Positions 23,744-36,940 are shown, numbered from the stretch's first letter. The stretch is 64,000 bases of DNA from Anarhynchus alexandrinus (GCA_008711295.1 VUYV01000046.1:2852617-2916616), one strand, 5' to 3'. A program made the numbers and translations. Notes: generated by a model not told the origin, from the letters alone.

Positions 23744-23825
23744 GGTGACCCTGCTCTGGCAGGGGGGTTGGACTAGATGATCTCCAGAGGTCCTTTCCAA
23801 CCCTGACCATTCTGTGATTCTGTGG
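23744..23825 (+). mobile_element. CR1 LINE 3' tail fragment
   Basis: GTGACCCTGCTCTGGCAGG, GGACTAGATGATCTCCAGAGG and CCATTCTGTGATTCTGTG form a very short 5'-truncated CR1 insertion. It is nearly the same sequence as the fragment at 15992-16083. Confidence 0.9.
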
Positions 23826-25457
23826 AGGATAGCACACCATGACATTTTCCAAAAGCCACAGGGAAACAAGTTCTCATCAATCAATTATATTCCTCTCCTC
23901 TTTTTTTCCTGACCCCATGTATATTTCCTCACACGCGTACAAAGATCCTGAAATATAAGCCAGAAATTTCCCAAAGCAGTGAATAGGAACCATTATAATC
24001 CTGCGTTCTTATACATGATTACAAAATTAGGTACTTCAGCTCAGACTGGACTCCATGAATTACTTTTGGCCTTTTTATAGCTAGGGAAAGGTAAGAAGTG
24101 TGGGCTTGGCCTCAGACACTTTACAGTCTAAGACCCTGACTGAGCAAACCTTCAGCTTGCTTTTTGGTGTTTTTTTTTGGTATTTTTTGTTTGTTTGTGT
24201 TCTATTTTTTTTTTTTTTTACCAGGTTTCATCCTTTTTTTCTCATTGGCTCTGGGTTTTTACAGTTCCCTTCAATCCTCACAATATTTCAATCTGTGCCC
24301 TTTAAGGCCCTCTTGATCTTTTGTTCATGCAGAGTAGCCTCATTTCTGTCTGCTTCTCAGTTCACTGGTGGATCTTTTTCTCCAGAGACTGGGCTCCCAT
24401 CTGTATCTTTGGACCACAGTTGTCCAGTTACTCTCTTTTCCACTGTGTCGTAGCAGTCAATCTTCTCTGCTTCATTAGCCATCTGGATCCAGACATCAGG
24501 TGTGTACTGTGTCTTTGTTCCTCCTGAAAGCTCCTTGAAGAACTCTATGTTAAACCCAAAACAAGCTACTGCCAAGCTGCACAGCTAACCTTAGTATTAA
24601 TGGCCAGATCTTCAGCCAGTGTAACTCCAGTGATATCAATGAAGCTAAACTAATTGGCACCATCTGATCACTTGGCCTGTTATATCTTAGACTGAAAGGC
24701 AAGCTGTTTACCACATTTCTGTGTCTTTCCTTCAAGAAATGAGAGACTTAACAACTTGTGAAACACCTGTAGATTTGTCACCATCCTCTGCTCTCACTGC
24801 ATTATATACTGGCAGCTCTGTCCTTAACTTTACCTCAACAAGTGGGACGTGCAAGGGAAGACATTTCAGGGACTACTAGACTTGTGCTGCTCAATCAAGG
24901 GATGATGACACTAAGTCTTACTGGAAAGTCGGAACTAATCTCTCTGTTACAACATTTTCTATAATCCAAAAGATTTTGAAACTTAATGTTTATGACAATT
25001 AACTTTCAGAGAATGGTGCTGGGCCTTGGCAGAGATTTCCTGTTGAATTTTTTTCATTCCCTGTCAGAGTGTAAAAATTACGATTTTTCAGAAAGATTGA
25101 AAGAAAGCAGAAGTGGAAACTCTATGAGAGGCTATTGATCCCATCACTAGATTGGTCTACAGAATAAACAAAGTTATTTCTGGAGATCAGTGATCCTGGA
25201 AAAGATCTATTAGAAACAAAATAAGGTTAAGATTTTTAAGGCTTGCCAAGGAATTAATATTAACAATGGAAATCAGACATGAAAAAATCCCCGAGATGCC
25301 CTGGGTTACCTCTGTGTAAATGTCAATTCCTCTTAAATATATTTTATCACTATTCATCTTTCTTCAGTAGGGCATGCTGTACATCAGTGAGCATTTCTGG
25401 TTCTGATGAATAAAGGAGAACACTTTGCTTACACTGCAGCTTCAAAGGAAGAATGGA
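23826..25457. other. Gene-less stretch
   Basis: T-rich low-complexity sequence lies around 24165-24225. A 117-codon frame (24100-24453) is mostly a poly-Phe translation of that T-rich tract and is not a gene. Confidence 0.6.
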
Positions 25458-25560
25458 CCATAAGACAGGAAAGGACCTCTTAGATCAATGAGATTAGTGC
25501 CCTGCCATCAGAGGCTTATGCATCCAAATCATGCACCTCCACTAACAACCTAAGCTACAT
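25458..25560 (-). mobile_element. Probable ancient CR1 3' fragment
   Basis: CATAAGACAGGAAAGGACCTC, then AGATCAATGAGATTAGTGCC and CTGCCATCAGAGGC resemble the reverse complement of an old CR1 3' end (GGAAGGGACCTC..GGATCAT.GAGTCCAGTCCCCTGC). The match is weak and the edges are uncertain. Confidence 0.45.
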
Positions 25561-27244
25561 TCTTATTTAAACTTAAAAATATCCTGCTATCTAACTCTAA
25601 GTTTCCAAAAGTATCATCTAAGCCAGAACAGGCTGAAATACCCTCTAAACCCTCTTGTTTTCCTCATTGACTGGATAATTTAAATAGAGATTGAAATGAT
25701 TGGAGGTACTTAGAAGATTAGTGTAGGCTAATTACCTAATTTTCAAATGGTCAAACTTACTGGTCATGAAAATGATGTCCTTTTTTTTTTTTTTAATCCA
25801 AACTAATAATACAAATCCTTCTTATACTTTATAACCTGTTTTTTTGTGGTTTGGTTGGGGTTTTTTTGCTGTTTCTTTTCTTTTTTTTATTTTTTAAAAA
25901 ATATTTATCAACACTCCAAACAATGAAGATACACCCAGATTTTCATCCTGAATCCCATCATAAAAATGGCTTTAGGCTCTTCTACATCCTTCACCTGGCA
26001 TCCTGCTGTCTAGCTTTTATTGCAACTGAGGCATTGTAGCTTCATCAAAACTGTTTTCTCACATTAAAGTTTTGCATTTTACCAGCAATAAAGCTGTCCA
26101 TTAGAAAAAATTGTTCCATATTTTGAAAATATTTGCATATTTATAAAGTTACTAAAGGAAGGACTGGCAAGACAGTGGTGATGGGATGGAGAAAATAGCT
26201 TACTGATGCTTCAAGGACCTGTACCTAGTATGTTCATACCAGTAGATAAAACCATGGCCCACATGACTCACTTATCAGCATATTCCATCCCAGTTTGAGA
26301 AAGCAAAAGGCAAAGTCAGAACCACCACCTTCTCCTCTGTTGGCAAGATGAATATTCTCCTGCTTGTTGTGCTTGCAACCACAGTCACCTGCCTAATCAG
26401 AGATTCAGAAGCAGATTATAATGTTCACACCCAGTCTTAACTCAGCACTGTGTTCATAGTTATATCTGCTGTATTCTGAAGCAGAAATTCTGCATTTTCC
26501 CAAAAGTGGCTTTGCTCAATGATTAAGATGAATGAGGAGATCATTTTTTCAGTTGAGTTTATCACTCCCTTATTGCAGTATAGATAGCAGAAGGTGGTTT
26601 GCAATGAGAGGAGACTTAGGATGTGAAGATATCTTTCTTTTTAAAGAACTTACACTAAAACCTACACATTAAAACCAGTTGATGAGAAGGAGGCATGTGA
26701 GATATGCCCAGACACCATTCTCCCTCCTGGACTCTTTCTTTTGATGTTTATTAACTTGCCTGTTATATTAAAGACTCCTTGTGGTTCTTGGCTGTAAATC
26801 AAACTTCTCCTTAATCACCACCTGAGAACACCCCAGAGAGTTTTCCTGATGTGTGATGACAACCAGCAGTTTATCCAAAGCTGCAGATCACCCTCATGTA
26901 CATCATGGCACCTGAGAGATTTGCAAGTAGGGAACATACAAAGTAAAACATAAAAGCTATCAGTCAGAACTGGTGGTGAATCAAAATCACTTTGAAATCA
27001 GCAGACTTTTGTGGTAAGATCAGCCAGCCTTTGATCAGGTTCCAAAAAACAAAGCAAGAAGATGTGTTAATGTCTGAAGATTATTTTGACATTTCCTGGC
27101 TGATTGTAAGGAATAGATTAATTATAATATTATTTAAGGTAAATGCTTTCAGTGATCATTGGTATGGCCTATATATATATTTTTTTTTTTACTTGGAATT
27201 ATTACTGGCTAGTTGTCCTTGCATAAAATAAGATCTTGATTCCT
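25561..27244. other. Gene-less AT-rich stretch
   Basis: The stretch holds T-rich low-complexity sequence at 25780-25795 and 25870-25905, and a (TA)n-T run at 27171-27190. A 30-codon frame with a signal-peptide-like start (26348-26440) is described separately. Confidence 0.55.
26348..26440 (+). other. 30-codon ORF with signal-peptide-like start, unproven
   Basis: The frame starts MNILLLVVLATTVTC, an N-terminus with the hydrophobic run of a secretory signal, continues with an acidic stretch (RDSEADYN) and stops after 30 codons. A GATAAAA string about 100 bases upstream (26247-26253) could be a TATA-like element. I see no good splice donor (no GTAAG or GTGAG) within the frame, so it does not read as a first exon. 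Leucine-rich frames of this length arise by chance. I include it only as something to check. Confidence 0.15.
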
Positions 27245-27304
27245 TTCTTGGCTCTGTCCCTGGCTTCCTGGAAAAATCCTTTAATCATTCTGTGCCTCAG
27301 TAAT
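27245..27304 (+). mobile_element. MIR-like SINE fragment, 3' part
   Basis: AATCCTTTAATCATTCTGTGCCTCAGT resembles the MIR core (CACTTAACCTCTCTGTGCCTCAGTTTCC). Upstream TTGGCTCTGTCCCTGG is only loosely compatible. An ancient amniote SINE remnant is the most likely reading. Confidence 0.42.
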
Positions 27305-30300
27305 TGGTGGTGGATAATTGGTGGTGACTACTTTGAGATATATTTTTAAAAGCACTGTGAAGAAGCGAGTCCATACTGTAACTGATGGGGAAATCTGCTC
27401 AAAAAAATCACAATAGATGTCTTTAAACAACCTACATACATAATTTATTTCATTCTGTAGCCAGAAGATGAAACAAGCAGGCAGTTATTACATATTAGTA
27501 AGGATGAAATTACTCAACTGAATCACATGCTAAATTCTCCTTGATGACAACTGGTTGATGAGACTTCCAGTTCTTTGGCAAACATATACAGTATTTTCTT
27601 GGCTTGTATCTGCCTTCTGAAAAGCAGGGAATGGAATAGCCCAGAGTAGTTGGTGACACTGGATAACAAGTGCCAAATATCATGATGTGAGTGTATATGA
27701 AATCAATACTCTGGAACCATGTTTCAGAATATTAGCTGATAAGAAACACCAAACAAATAAAAAATCTCTGCATTTGGAGCAAAATCTTCTTTCCAGTGCA
27801 AAATCACCATGTCACAGTCAAACTTCCAAAGGGAAATTTGCAAGCTACAAGATAATCACATGTGCTAAGGAAGCCATTACTGCTCCAACCACAACATCCT
27901 ATCTTAGTGTAACTGGCTACCTTGCTTCTGCTCTATTATCATTATTTAATGACCAAACAGCATGTGAAAATATTTTATAATCATGATTTAAAATAGCATA
28001 TTTACTGAAATTTTGTAATGAAAGATGTGCTACATGGAGTTTGTTTCATGTTTAGTCATTTGAATAGAGAACCATATACCTGGATAACTATTAACAAACT
28101 TTTAGTTGTCCCTTTCTCACTGATTTTTTTTTTGTTGGTGATGAAAAGAAACCCTACACTTTGTCTTTTATAGAAAGGAAGAGGAACTATTTGATCATGA
28201 CATTGGTTCAAGAAAACTGACTTCCATTCTCAGTTCAGCAGTGTACTGGGGTGCGCCATTTGCCTAAAATTTCTATGATTCAACCAATGATCAGTGTAAC
28301 CCCACATTGTTTGGAGTTCATTAAAAACCTCATCACCAGCGGATATAGAACATCAAAGTCCTCTGCGTCGACTTGTTCTCTGTTTTAGTATTGCACAGCT
28401 GAAAGACAATAGTACTGGTAAAAATAAGTTAGAATCAGGCTCTGAACACAATATAAATTTTCCCTGTTTTCAGAGGTGAATCCTTTGAATCATCTGAGAT
28501 CCACAGAGCTCCTAAGCAAAAAAAGCCTGTGTGTATTTGGAAATTGGACCAAGTTTATCACAGGGATTTTGAATATTGGATAAACTTCAGGTTTGTAACA
28601 AAAGGAAAAGTCGGTATCTTTCACACTCCACATAACACCTATCTATGGATTAGCAGGAACAGCTTATTTTATTGGAGAACCAAGAATAATGTGAAATGCA
28701 TAATCAGTGCCCAAATATCTTCAGAGCCAAGTTCTTAGACAGTTTTCAACCAGATTCTGATTTTGCTTAAAGTTAGTCCCACATATATTCACCCATGGAT
28801 CTCTATTTGTTTTCCTAATTGAGGACTACAAATACCTTAATATGGGCAGGTATGTTTCAATCCCTGTAAACCTGGAAACCAAGATCCTGTTTGTTTGTTT
28901 ACAGTCTGTCCTACTTATTTTATATGCCCATTTTTGTAATATTTAAGTGGGAAAAAAATATCCGTGCTCAAAGCTTTCTAAGTCTGTGGAAAAACGCCAC
29001 TAGTGATTCAATCTCTATGCCTTAAGCTTATCTAGTGTTCCAGTGTGTAAATCTCCTGTCTTCATTGTATTGTTCAGTGCTTTATCCAGGCAAATCTCTC
29101 CATCATCCCTCTCTCACAGCTAAGTAGTTGCTGCATCCAAAGCCAATATAAATATGAACAATTGCAGTGTGCTTAGGTCTGTCACGTCTCCCAAAATATC
29201 CCTTTCAGGACCATTTTCTAAATCATTCTGGCAAAGCTCTGTGGACACCTTTCTTATGACGTGCTGCCTCATTCCACCGCTTTAGGGAACTCTGCTTGAT
29301 CTATGCAGCTGCAAGGGTATTATTAAGAAGCATAAGCCATGCTTTTGAGAGGGATGAGCTGATTTCCTGAGATGCACATGGATTTGCATGGACGACTACA
29401 GAGAAGAGTCCAGCAGAGCACTTGTGGAATCAAAGTGCTCTTATTTTCCATATCACTTGCTTTTCTGGACAGCTCAGGGCCAGCAGAATGAAAAGCCACG
29501 CTGACAATTGTACATCTCCTTCATCTCCCAGCTGGCTGGCTGAAACTCCTTGTGACCCATCTGGGTCCTTCAGTCACTGGCTTTGCATGTGCCATTGTAT
29601 ATGGCTATAGCACCACCTTAAACAGTCGTCCATTTATTATGTGCTGAATGTCCATTAGTATTGCAACAAATTCTGCCTCCCAGGATTATGGTTATACCTA
29701 GCCCAATAGATTATTTTATTCTTATAATTTTTCCATCCTTCCTTTCAGTTTGTAAATATTTTGAAGAAACGATTACCTCCTTTCTTCACAGTCTGAAGAA
29801 TGTGTCCCCTACATCCATGTCAGTGGCAAAAAGGATGAAATGTGGTATGCCACACACAGGTTCAGCTCTAAGTCTAAAGTCATGCTAAAAATGCTCCTGT
29901 TCTGCTTAGCTAACTGATAGTCTGGTGGAACTAGAAGCATTATGTTGTGTTAGCTGTACTGTGTCCTAGTGTGCTATTAGCTGACTATGCCAGTCTTAAT
30001 TACAGCAGCCTGATAAGGTGCCTATACTCTGGACAAACATTAGATCATCACAGCACTGCAAAAATGTTTATTTGCAGTAAATTAAGAATAAGTGCCCTCT
30101 GTCTAAGATGAATTGCTCTTTCTAGATAATGTATCCATGGGATAATACCCACACTTTTGTTATTTGAGTGCACAGGTTATATCTATACAAATAAATTAAA
30201 CAGATTCAAACTATACACTGTCACTGAAATGTGTCAGCACAGAACATCTTATGTCCATTTTGTTAAACTTTTAGGCTTCAGAACACAGTGCTCACCCAGT

Positions 30301-31389
30301 CTGCCTACTGGGAATAGTACCTGGGCTGTACTACCTCCCAGAACTGCATTCGGAGAATACAGAAAATTTGGCCTTGGTCAAACTGCGCCAGGCATCCCAG
30401 GACAGATGCCCTGACACTTTTTCACTTACTATGGGTATGGGTATAGGAGTTTGTGCATGAAAGCACAATTACCAACTCTAGGCAGTAGATTTCTTGCTGT
30501 ATTTTAAATCTTGTAAAACAGACAGGTATAACTTATTGACAAACACAAACTTCACTATGTCACAGAAAATTAAAGAAACCTCCATAAAAGGCAGTTATAT
30601 AAAGCCATAAGAAGAGAGGATTTACTTAAATAAGAATTGTCACGTTCACCATAGTGGATGTGTTAATTATAGTAATGTTATGTTTTTACTCTTGTCATGT
30701 CGTTTGAGATTATGTGCATTACTGTGTCATGACAGTGCAGAGGCAAATGCAGTTCCTATTCCAAACATTTCACTAATGCTAAGATTTTAAAAGGAACTAC
30801 AAGAAAGTTATCGCCCATTTCTCACTCGCAGTGGGGCTTGAAGATTCTGCAGCTTTCTCACACTGATTGAGTATTTTTCCCTCATAAAGGCAAGTAAATT
30901 TGTGGTCAATTCTATTTAAATCAAAACAGGTCTGAGCTCTCAAGAAAAACAGAAAGAAATTTATCTCAATAAAAGCTACTATGATGGCTACACTTCAGGT
31001 AACACTTTAATCCTATTAATTCACTATGGAAATAGTGTTTTATATACACTGGCTCTGGACACCAATACCAGTGCTGGTAAAATTAGTTCATCGAACAGTG
31101 CCAAGGAGTGTTTCTAGATAAGGAAATATAACTGTTCATACTATTAGAATGCATCCTGTGATGATGTTGAACTGTGCCAGCTATCAGTCTCACCAAAACT
31201 GTTGGGCATGTTTGGGGAGTTAAGACAGGCCAGGAATCATTCCCTGAATACAATTTGCATGTGCCTATGCAAAGATAATTTATAGCCTAAGTGGAGGACA
31301 TTGCATGCCAACTGGCCTCGGAACCAGCCCTGGCAGAGCTAGCGTAGGAGCCCAGTCCTAGACAATGTGGACGAGGAGAACAGTACACC
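27305..31389. other. Gene-less AT-rich stretch
   Basis: The stretch opens with a short direct duplication of TAATTGGTGGTG (27301-27328). Frames up to 97 codons (27687-27980) have no recognisable domain. I see no further structure. Confidence 0.6.
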
Positions 31390-31445
31390 GACTTCTAGTT
31401 GTGTGACACAATGCCAGCATCACTCTGTGCCTCAGTTAGTGGTGT
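31390..31445 (+). mobile_element. MIR-like SINE fragment, 3' part
   Basis: CTAGTTGTGTGACACAATGCC followed by CACTCTGTGCCTCAGTTAG matches the MIR order CTAGCTGTGTGACC..GGGCAAGT and CTCTGTGCCTCAGTTTCC with the right spacing. It sits inside a 100-codon frame (31367-31669), which is therefore unlikely to be a gene. Confidence 0.5.
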
Positions 31446-34400
31446 GGGAGAGACAGGAGGAGCCACCACTTTTGTCATTGCCTTTTTTGCTGGTGAAACT
31501 AGGCTTGAATTTGATAAGGCACTACCAGTGCCTCACCTGCATACTTGGTCATATCTTTTTGGTCATATCTTCTGCTACAATATTTCCTGTTCTTTGTTCT
31601 GAGCAAATTGTTTGGAATTTTCTTCCTTTTCATTCTCCTTTATTTTGTTTGAGACGCAAGTCAATATGAGGGCAGTAAATAAGGACAAAAAGAAAGGGTA
31701 GGGAGAGGAAACATTCTGCAAAATTAAGTTCAAATAGGGTAAATCCCAAGAAGCATCATATATTTACATCAGTACAGCAATACCAGCTGTGTATCCACCC
31801 AGGAAACATATTTTTCCTTATCCCATATCTAGCAGCCATTTTCTGTATCTCTGTCATGTTTTGAAATATCACTTTCCTTTCTAAGTGTAAACCATTTTTT
31901 AGAGTCCTTCTGGAGCTACCGAATGGTACTTCAACCTAACCAGAAAAGAAGGAGCCTTGCCAGTACTAATTAATCACCCCAGTAGAAGTTGTTTTCAGAA
32001 TATGACACTGCCTTTGTTAATAGCATTTAGGAAAAGCTGTCTGGAATTACTGTCACCATGTTAATTTTTGACAAATTACCTCAGCATCTTGGTCAGCCTA
32101 TGCTGGCAGGTGGATCTTATTGAGAAGGCAATGACTAGCTCAAGTATAGCTTTAACAGTGTCAGGTCCACCCACTGACACAAGAGGGTGAGTCTGTTAAT
32201 GATGGTAAAAGGAACACAGCTGAGAGATGGTGCATTGTCAGTAACTAGCAACAACTTTGCTGCAGTAGGCAAGATGGGTACTTAACATTCACATGTTATA
32301 ATTCTGACTGACACACCTGGACTAGTCCAGTTGACATGCTTACTCCATCAATTTTGTGACACTGCTTTATATTCAGCACAGCCTGATGAATATGAATGTT
32401 ACAAACGTGAATGTTATCTTCATTACAGTAAGTATTCCAATTTCATATCGGAGCTTTTCTACTAGTATTTTTATTCAAATACCCAGCCTACTGTGTAACA
32501 CCAAAATATAAAATATGTGCTATGCTAATGCATGATCTTGGGTCAGATGAAATGTTTCCCGTTAACTCTTAAGACAGAGGATCTGATTCCATTCAATTAT
32601 TTGGTTATGTTCATAGAAGGAGACTATTGTTGCAAATTTTATACAAACAATATTTATTGGATGAACAGATAGGTCAAAAAAAACCCCAAACAAATACTCC
32701 AAAATATACAGCATTTAAGTACAAAGACAATATAGACAATATGTGATGGGGGAACATACTATAAAAAGGTAACATGTAGGAAGAAATTCTCAAGCTTTTA
32801 TTGAAAACATCTAACCCTGATCACTTCTCTCTCAGATCAATTAGTCAAAGAAGGTACATTACAGAATCTCTGAAACTCCTGAATTTTCAGCTGAAAATTG
32901 GTTTGCTGTCTTGCCTCCGTTGATCCTACTGGACAGATATTTAAGGACTTTACAGCTTAATAAATTAGATCCTGATTCAATGAAACCTTTAAAATTGTAA
33001 GCTACTGTATTACCTGGAACTAGGGAAATAAATTGACCTTTTTATTTTCCTTCAGTGTGATTTAGTGTGAGTACGTTAGATTGAATTACAGAAGCTGGGC
33101 AACCCTTTAAATAGGTGTAGACATACCTTCAAGCTCTGCTAGACACCCATGGCCTATTCAACAAATTGCTTCCAATTTTCTTCTTCATGTTTCCTTCTTC
33201 TAATTGCCAGTCTAAATGTATTCTTATATGTAATCACTACAAACAGAGCAATTACCAATTATACAGTCAATTAGTATCTACCATGTTTTGAAAAGGCCAG
33301 GCAGAACTATCACTTTGCATAATCAGTTATATTAAAACATTCCTCTTGATCAATTGTCCTCGAGATATGTTGAATAAATCTCATGAAGCAGAAGAAAGGA
33401 ACACAGGTGTCGTTGGTGCAAGTGACCATTACAGAGAGGCAAGAAAAGGAGACTGAAGGGAAAAGGTTGCTATCCTGCTATCCATTGCTGAGTGTGTCAT
33501 AGCCATGATGGCGTTACTGAATCTTGAAATTAAATTCTGTAGGGCAAATAAGCTTGTGGTACTCAGATTTTTATAAAGGGGAAGATGTTTTGCTGTGGGT
33601 TTTGAGGGTGTTTTTTTAAACTCCAAATATTATTTTTTAACTCAAATTCTGTACTAAATTATGTCATCACTAATGTGACGCACAGTTCCACTCTAAGTAC
33701 CATGCTGTTCCCAACACTGTCAGCTAAACCACCAAAGAGCAACATTATTTCAAATGTTTATCAAAGAGTGTAGCACTGATGGTGTATAGTTATCCTACAG
33801 CCACAGAACTGTAGCATTGCTGAACGGAAGGCAACTGAGTGAATGGGTAACAAGAGACATGTCTTTGGGATCCATTTCAACCTTCTAATGGTTTGAGAGT
33901 TCCTTTAGTTTTCTCTCATTTATACTAAAATAATTAGGAAGAAGTTCCTTGAATCCTCCTTAGTTACACTGATGCATGGCTCATTTCAGCAGTCAAGCCT
34001 ACTTTTTGTATATTTGCATGCATAGAGAGACTTAGTGCCACAGACGCTGTTCAAATGTCTGTGTGTCTAAACATAAGTATGTATGTACAAACACACATAT
34101 ATATACTTATATCTAATATAACTTGGAGTTTAGCACCAAGAAGTTTTTTTTTCTAGAGGAGTCTGCACATGCAAAAATACTGTGTGCCCATACAAGCTCT
34201 GCAATAAAAATACAATTAAAATTTTATGAATATTTTCATCTTAGGTATACTGAAGTGATAAAGCAGAGAATTTGATCCGAGTCATAAACCCAGGAAAATA
34301 GCCTTTCCACCGCCGTTGAAAACTCCCTTTTGAAATCAGAAACACCAAGGTGCCCATTAAGAAAAGAATGAATGTCATTGCACAGAAGTAAATTGCTCTC

Positions 34401-35918
34401 CATGCTTCAGCATCCTTCCGTAATGGAGGAGCAGGTTATACCCTTTCTGTCAACCACCTTGTTAAGAAAGGAATTGTCTGTGTTTGTGAAACAAATGCCT
34501 CCCTTCATCCATCTTTGTTCCTGATCATGAAAGAGTCATTAGTACTTGAATGGAGGCAGGCAGAATCATCCCATCTATTTCTCTTTACTAGAGCTTCTTG
34601 GAACCACCCAAAAATCAAAAAAATATCTTTAAAAAGTTGACAAATAAAGTAAGTAAGTGTAAATAACACTTGCATTCTTACAATTGTCAGTACTTTAGGT
34701 ATCCTCATTGCTTTTTCCTTCTGCTTTTCAGAGAATATGTTTTCTCACTCTTGCTATCAGTTGTGAGCAACAAACTAAGGACAAAGGAGTTGCTCAAAAG
34801 ATATATGTTGTTTGTCATATTTATTGACAAGCAAGGAAGGTTAAAACTCAGATCTCACTGAATGTCTGAGTGAGGTGGCTCAGGCACCGGGCACAGAGAA
34901 CACAGAAGAATTTATTCCTCCTTGCTGGATTCCCCCTCCAGCAGTCACCTTTGCCTTTTCACTGACATACTTATTCCAGCTGAGTGAGATCGAGGTTATT
35001 GTCAAGGTCAAAGTCAGCTGTTTTCAAGTAGGTCTCCTATGTTCTGAAGACAGAACTGAGGACCTCCCCAATTCCTGGTGCCATTCCTAGAGACCAGGGA
35101 AGTGGTCCTGAATGGCCAGTCTGTGTTGGATTTACATCTGTGTCCCAATCCGCGTGAACCATATTGATAGTACCCAAAGCATAGTTCTCTTGGTCATCAT
35201 GAATCATATCAGATTAATAGCTCCATTCAAAAAGTTGAAGATTATTTGTCTTCTCTGCTGTCATCCTCACCTCATCCCTTCTAATGCAGATCCGTGTACT
35301 GTCACAAGAATTTGGAAAACGTATTAAGAAAATGTCAACCATTAAGATGTACGTAAGAAGGCAAACCAGCTTGCTTTCTATTGCAATGAATTAGGCACAT
35401 TGGCATAGTTTGTTTCAGTGTCTCATTTGAGAACTGATAACATCTTGCAGAGGAATGGCAGTGTCTCCAAATGAGCCAAATGGATGGCTACTCACTGCTG
35501 GAAAATATCTGAAAACAACATATAGGATTTTATTAACAACCTGTTGACGTCCCCCTTGATCAAGAAATAGCGTTCGGAGAAGAGTGTCCAGATGGTGAAA
35601 AGGATAAAACAGGCTATTCAACCTGCTTGAAAAGCACAGAAAGCATTACTTCCAAATGCAAGGCATTAGCTCACTTGATCAGGATGACATTGGGAGAGTT
35701 TATTTTTTTGTTTTCTCTTCCAGGTGATACATGTGAAGTGGAAAGCTTCAGGTAATGAAGAAACTTGAACAAATTGCTTTCCTTTCCAGCACATGTGCTG
35801 GTGTCAGCCCCAGACAATGAAACAAGCAGATTCTGATGAAGAAAGCAAAAGTGTTGATCCTAATTAGAACAGACAAAGGCATTTTTCATCCTGGATCCCT
35901 TGTTTAAAGGTTGACTCT
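31446..35918. other. Gene-less AT-rich stretch
   Basis: Frames of 65-71 codons only. A small 14-bp direct repeat (TTGGTCATATCTT) lies at 31547-31574. Otherwise unique-looking DNA. Confidence 0.6.
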
Positions 35919-36036
35919 TGGCAGGCATGTGGTAGCTCAGTGCACTAACGGCACTGGTTACCAGGGCGTCCATCACATGGGGGATGTGCGGCAAGTTCAG
36001 AACCAGACTTCATGCCTGGAACTGAAATGCCTGCCA
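35919..36036. other. Structured inverted repeat, ~118 bp
   Basis: GGCAGGCAT (35920-35928) pairs perfectly with ATGCCTGCC (36027-36035). A nested alternative pairs AGGCATG (35923-35929) with CATGCCT (36011-36017). Inside lie two further short hairpins, CTGG-TTA-CCAG and CACAT-GGGG-ATGTG. The left part contains GGTAGCTCAGTG, which resembles a tRNA box A, but no proper box B or anticodon arm is present. It could be a decayed tRNA-related SINE, a structured transcript or a chance fold. I do not recognise it. Confidence 0.4.
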
Positions 36037-36037
36037 G

Positions 36038-36895
36038 AAACAGATAGGTCATTCTCTTCAAATGATGACAGAATAATTGCCTCCCAATGGAGGGCTAAAA
36101 TCTGCTGGCAGACCTTTTGGGGATTCTACAGCTATTGCTTATCTGCCTGATTTTTGCTGAACTTAAGGAGACCTTAACAGGTTACCCAGGAGTCTTCAGC
36201 ATGACACTAAACCCAGAAAGTAAGCAATTTGGAACTTGGATCAAGGACTAAAACTTAACACCAGGAGCCTAAAAAGTAAATGACAAAATCCAAATGTACA
36301 AACAAAGATTTTTCTAGGCATTTTCTAAGATTTTTCAAGAATCAAGCATAGGATCTTCCTAAGAAATAATGTCATACATGTGAAACAATCCCTTTTATTT
36401 TATATGCTCTTGGAGTGTCTAACATTAGCAACCACTGGTCTTACGTTTTAAAGTGATATAAGGGACAAATGCAAAAGAAATTCAGAATGAGAGAACATTC
36501 ATCAAAAATTTAGTTGAACAAGTGCCCGGTAGCATTGGGATGACTCCAAATGTAAATGTTCTTTCTCACTCTTTGTTTGTTTAAGGTCAGGGATATGCTA
36601 GTCGTTAGTTTAGATTAAATATTTTTTGTCATGTTGGCTACACTGGAGTGCACAACGGTGACAGATTTTATGTCTGGAGTGGTTTCACAAGGGAAAACGG
36701 TGAGGCAGTCCTGTTGTGCAGATGAGTGCTATAAAAAGCTGCTCTTGCAAGTGTAAATGTGATACTGGATCTTGTCTTCACAGTTTGGCATGAAATGGAA
36801 GATAATGCATTCTGATACCCAGGGTTAATATCTTCACATTTTTCAGGACAGCTTCTGAAATGGAAAAGAAGGCCAGATACAGAATGAAAAAATAA
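36038..36895. other. Gene-less stretch
   Basis: Unique-looking DNA; an 88-codon antisense frame (36668-36934) has no domain and overlaps the next CR1 remnant. Confidence 0.5.
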
Positions 36896-36940
36896 ATCAT
36901 AGAACCGTTTGCATTGGAAGGTCAAATAGTCCAACCCCCA
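36896..36940 (-). mobile_element. Very short CR1 3' tail
   Basis: ATCATAGAACCGTTTGCATTGG followed by AGTCCAACCCCC is the reverse complement of the last ~45 bases of a CR1, with an internal deletion of the usual GGACCTTTAAAGG part. Confidence 0.65.

Noticed and set aside
24100..24453. 117-codon open frame with long hydrophobic run
   Set aside because: The hydrophobic run is the translation of a T-rich tract.
35923..36017. A functional tRNA gene
   Set aside because: A 7-bp outer stem and box-A-like string exist, but there is no acceptable anticodon arm, T-arm or box B.
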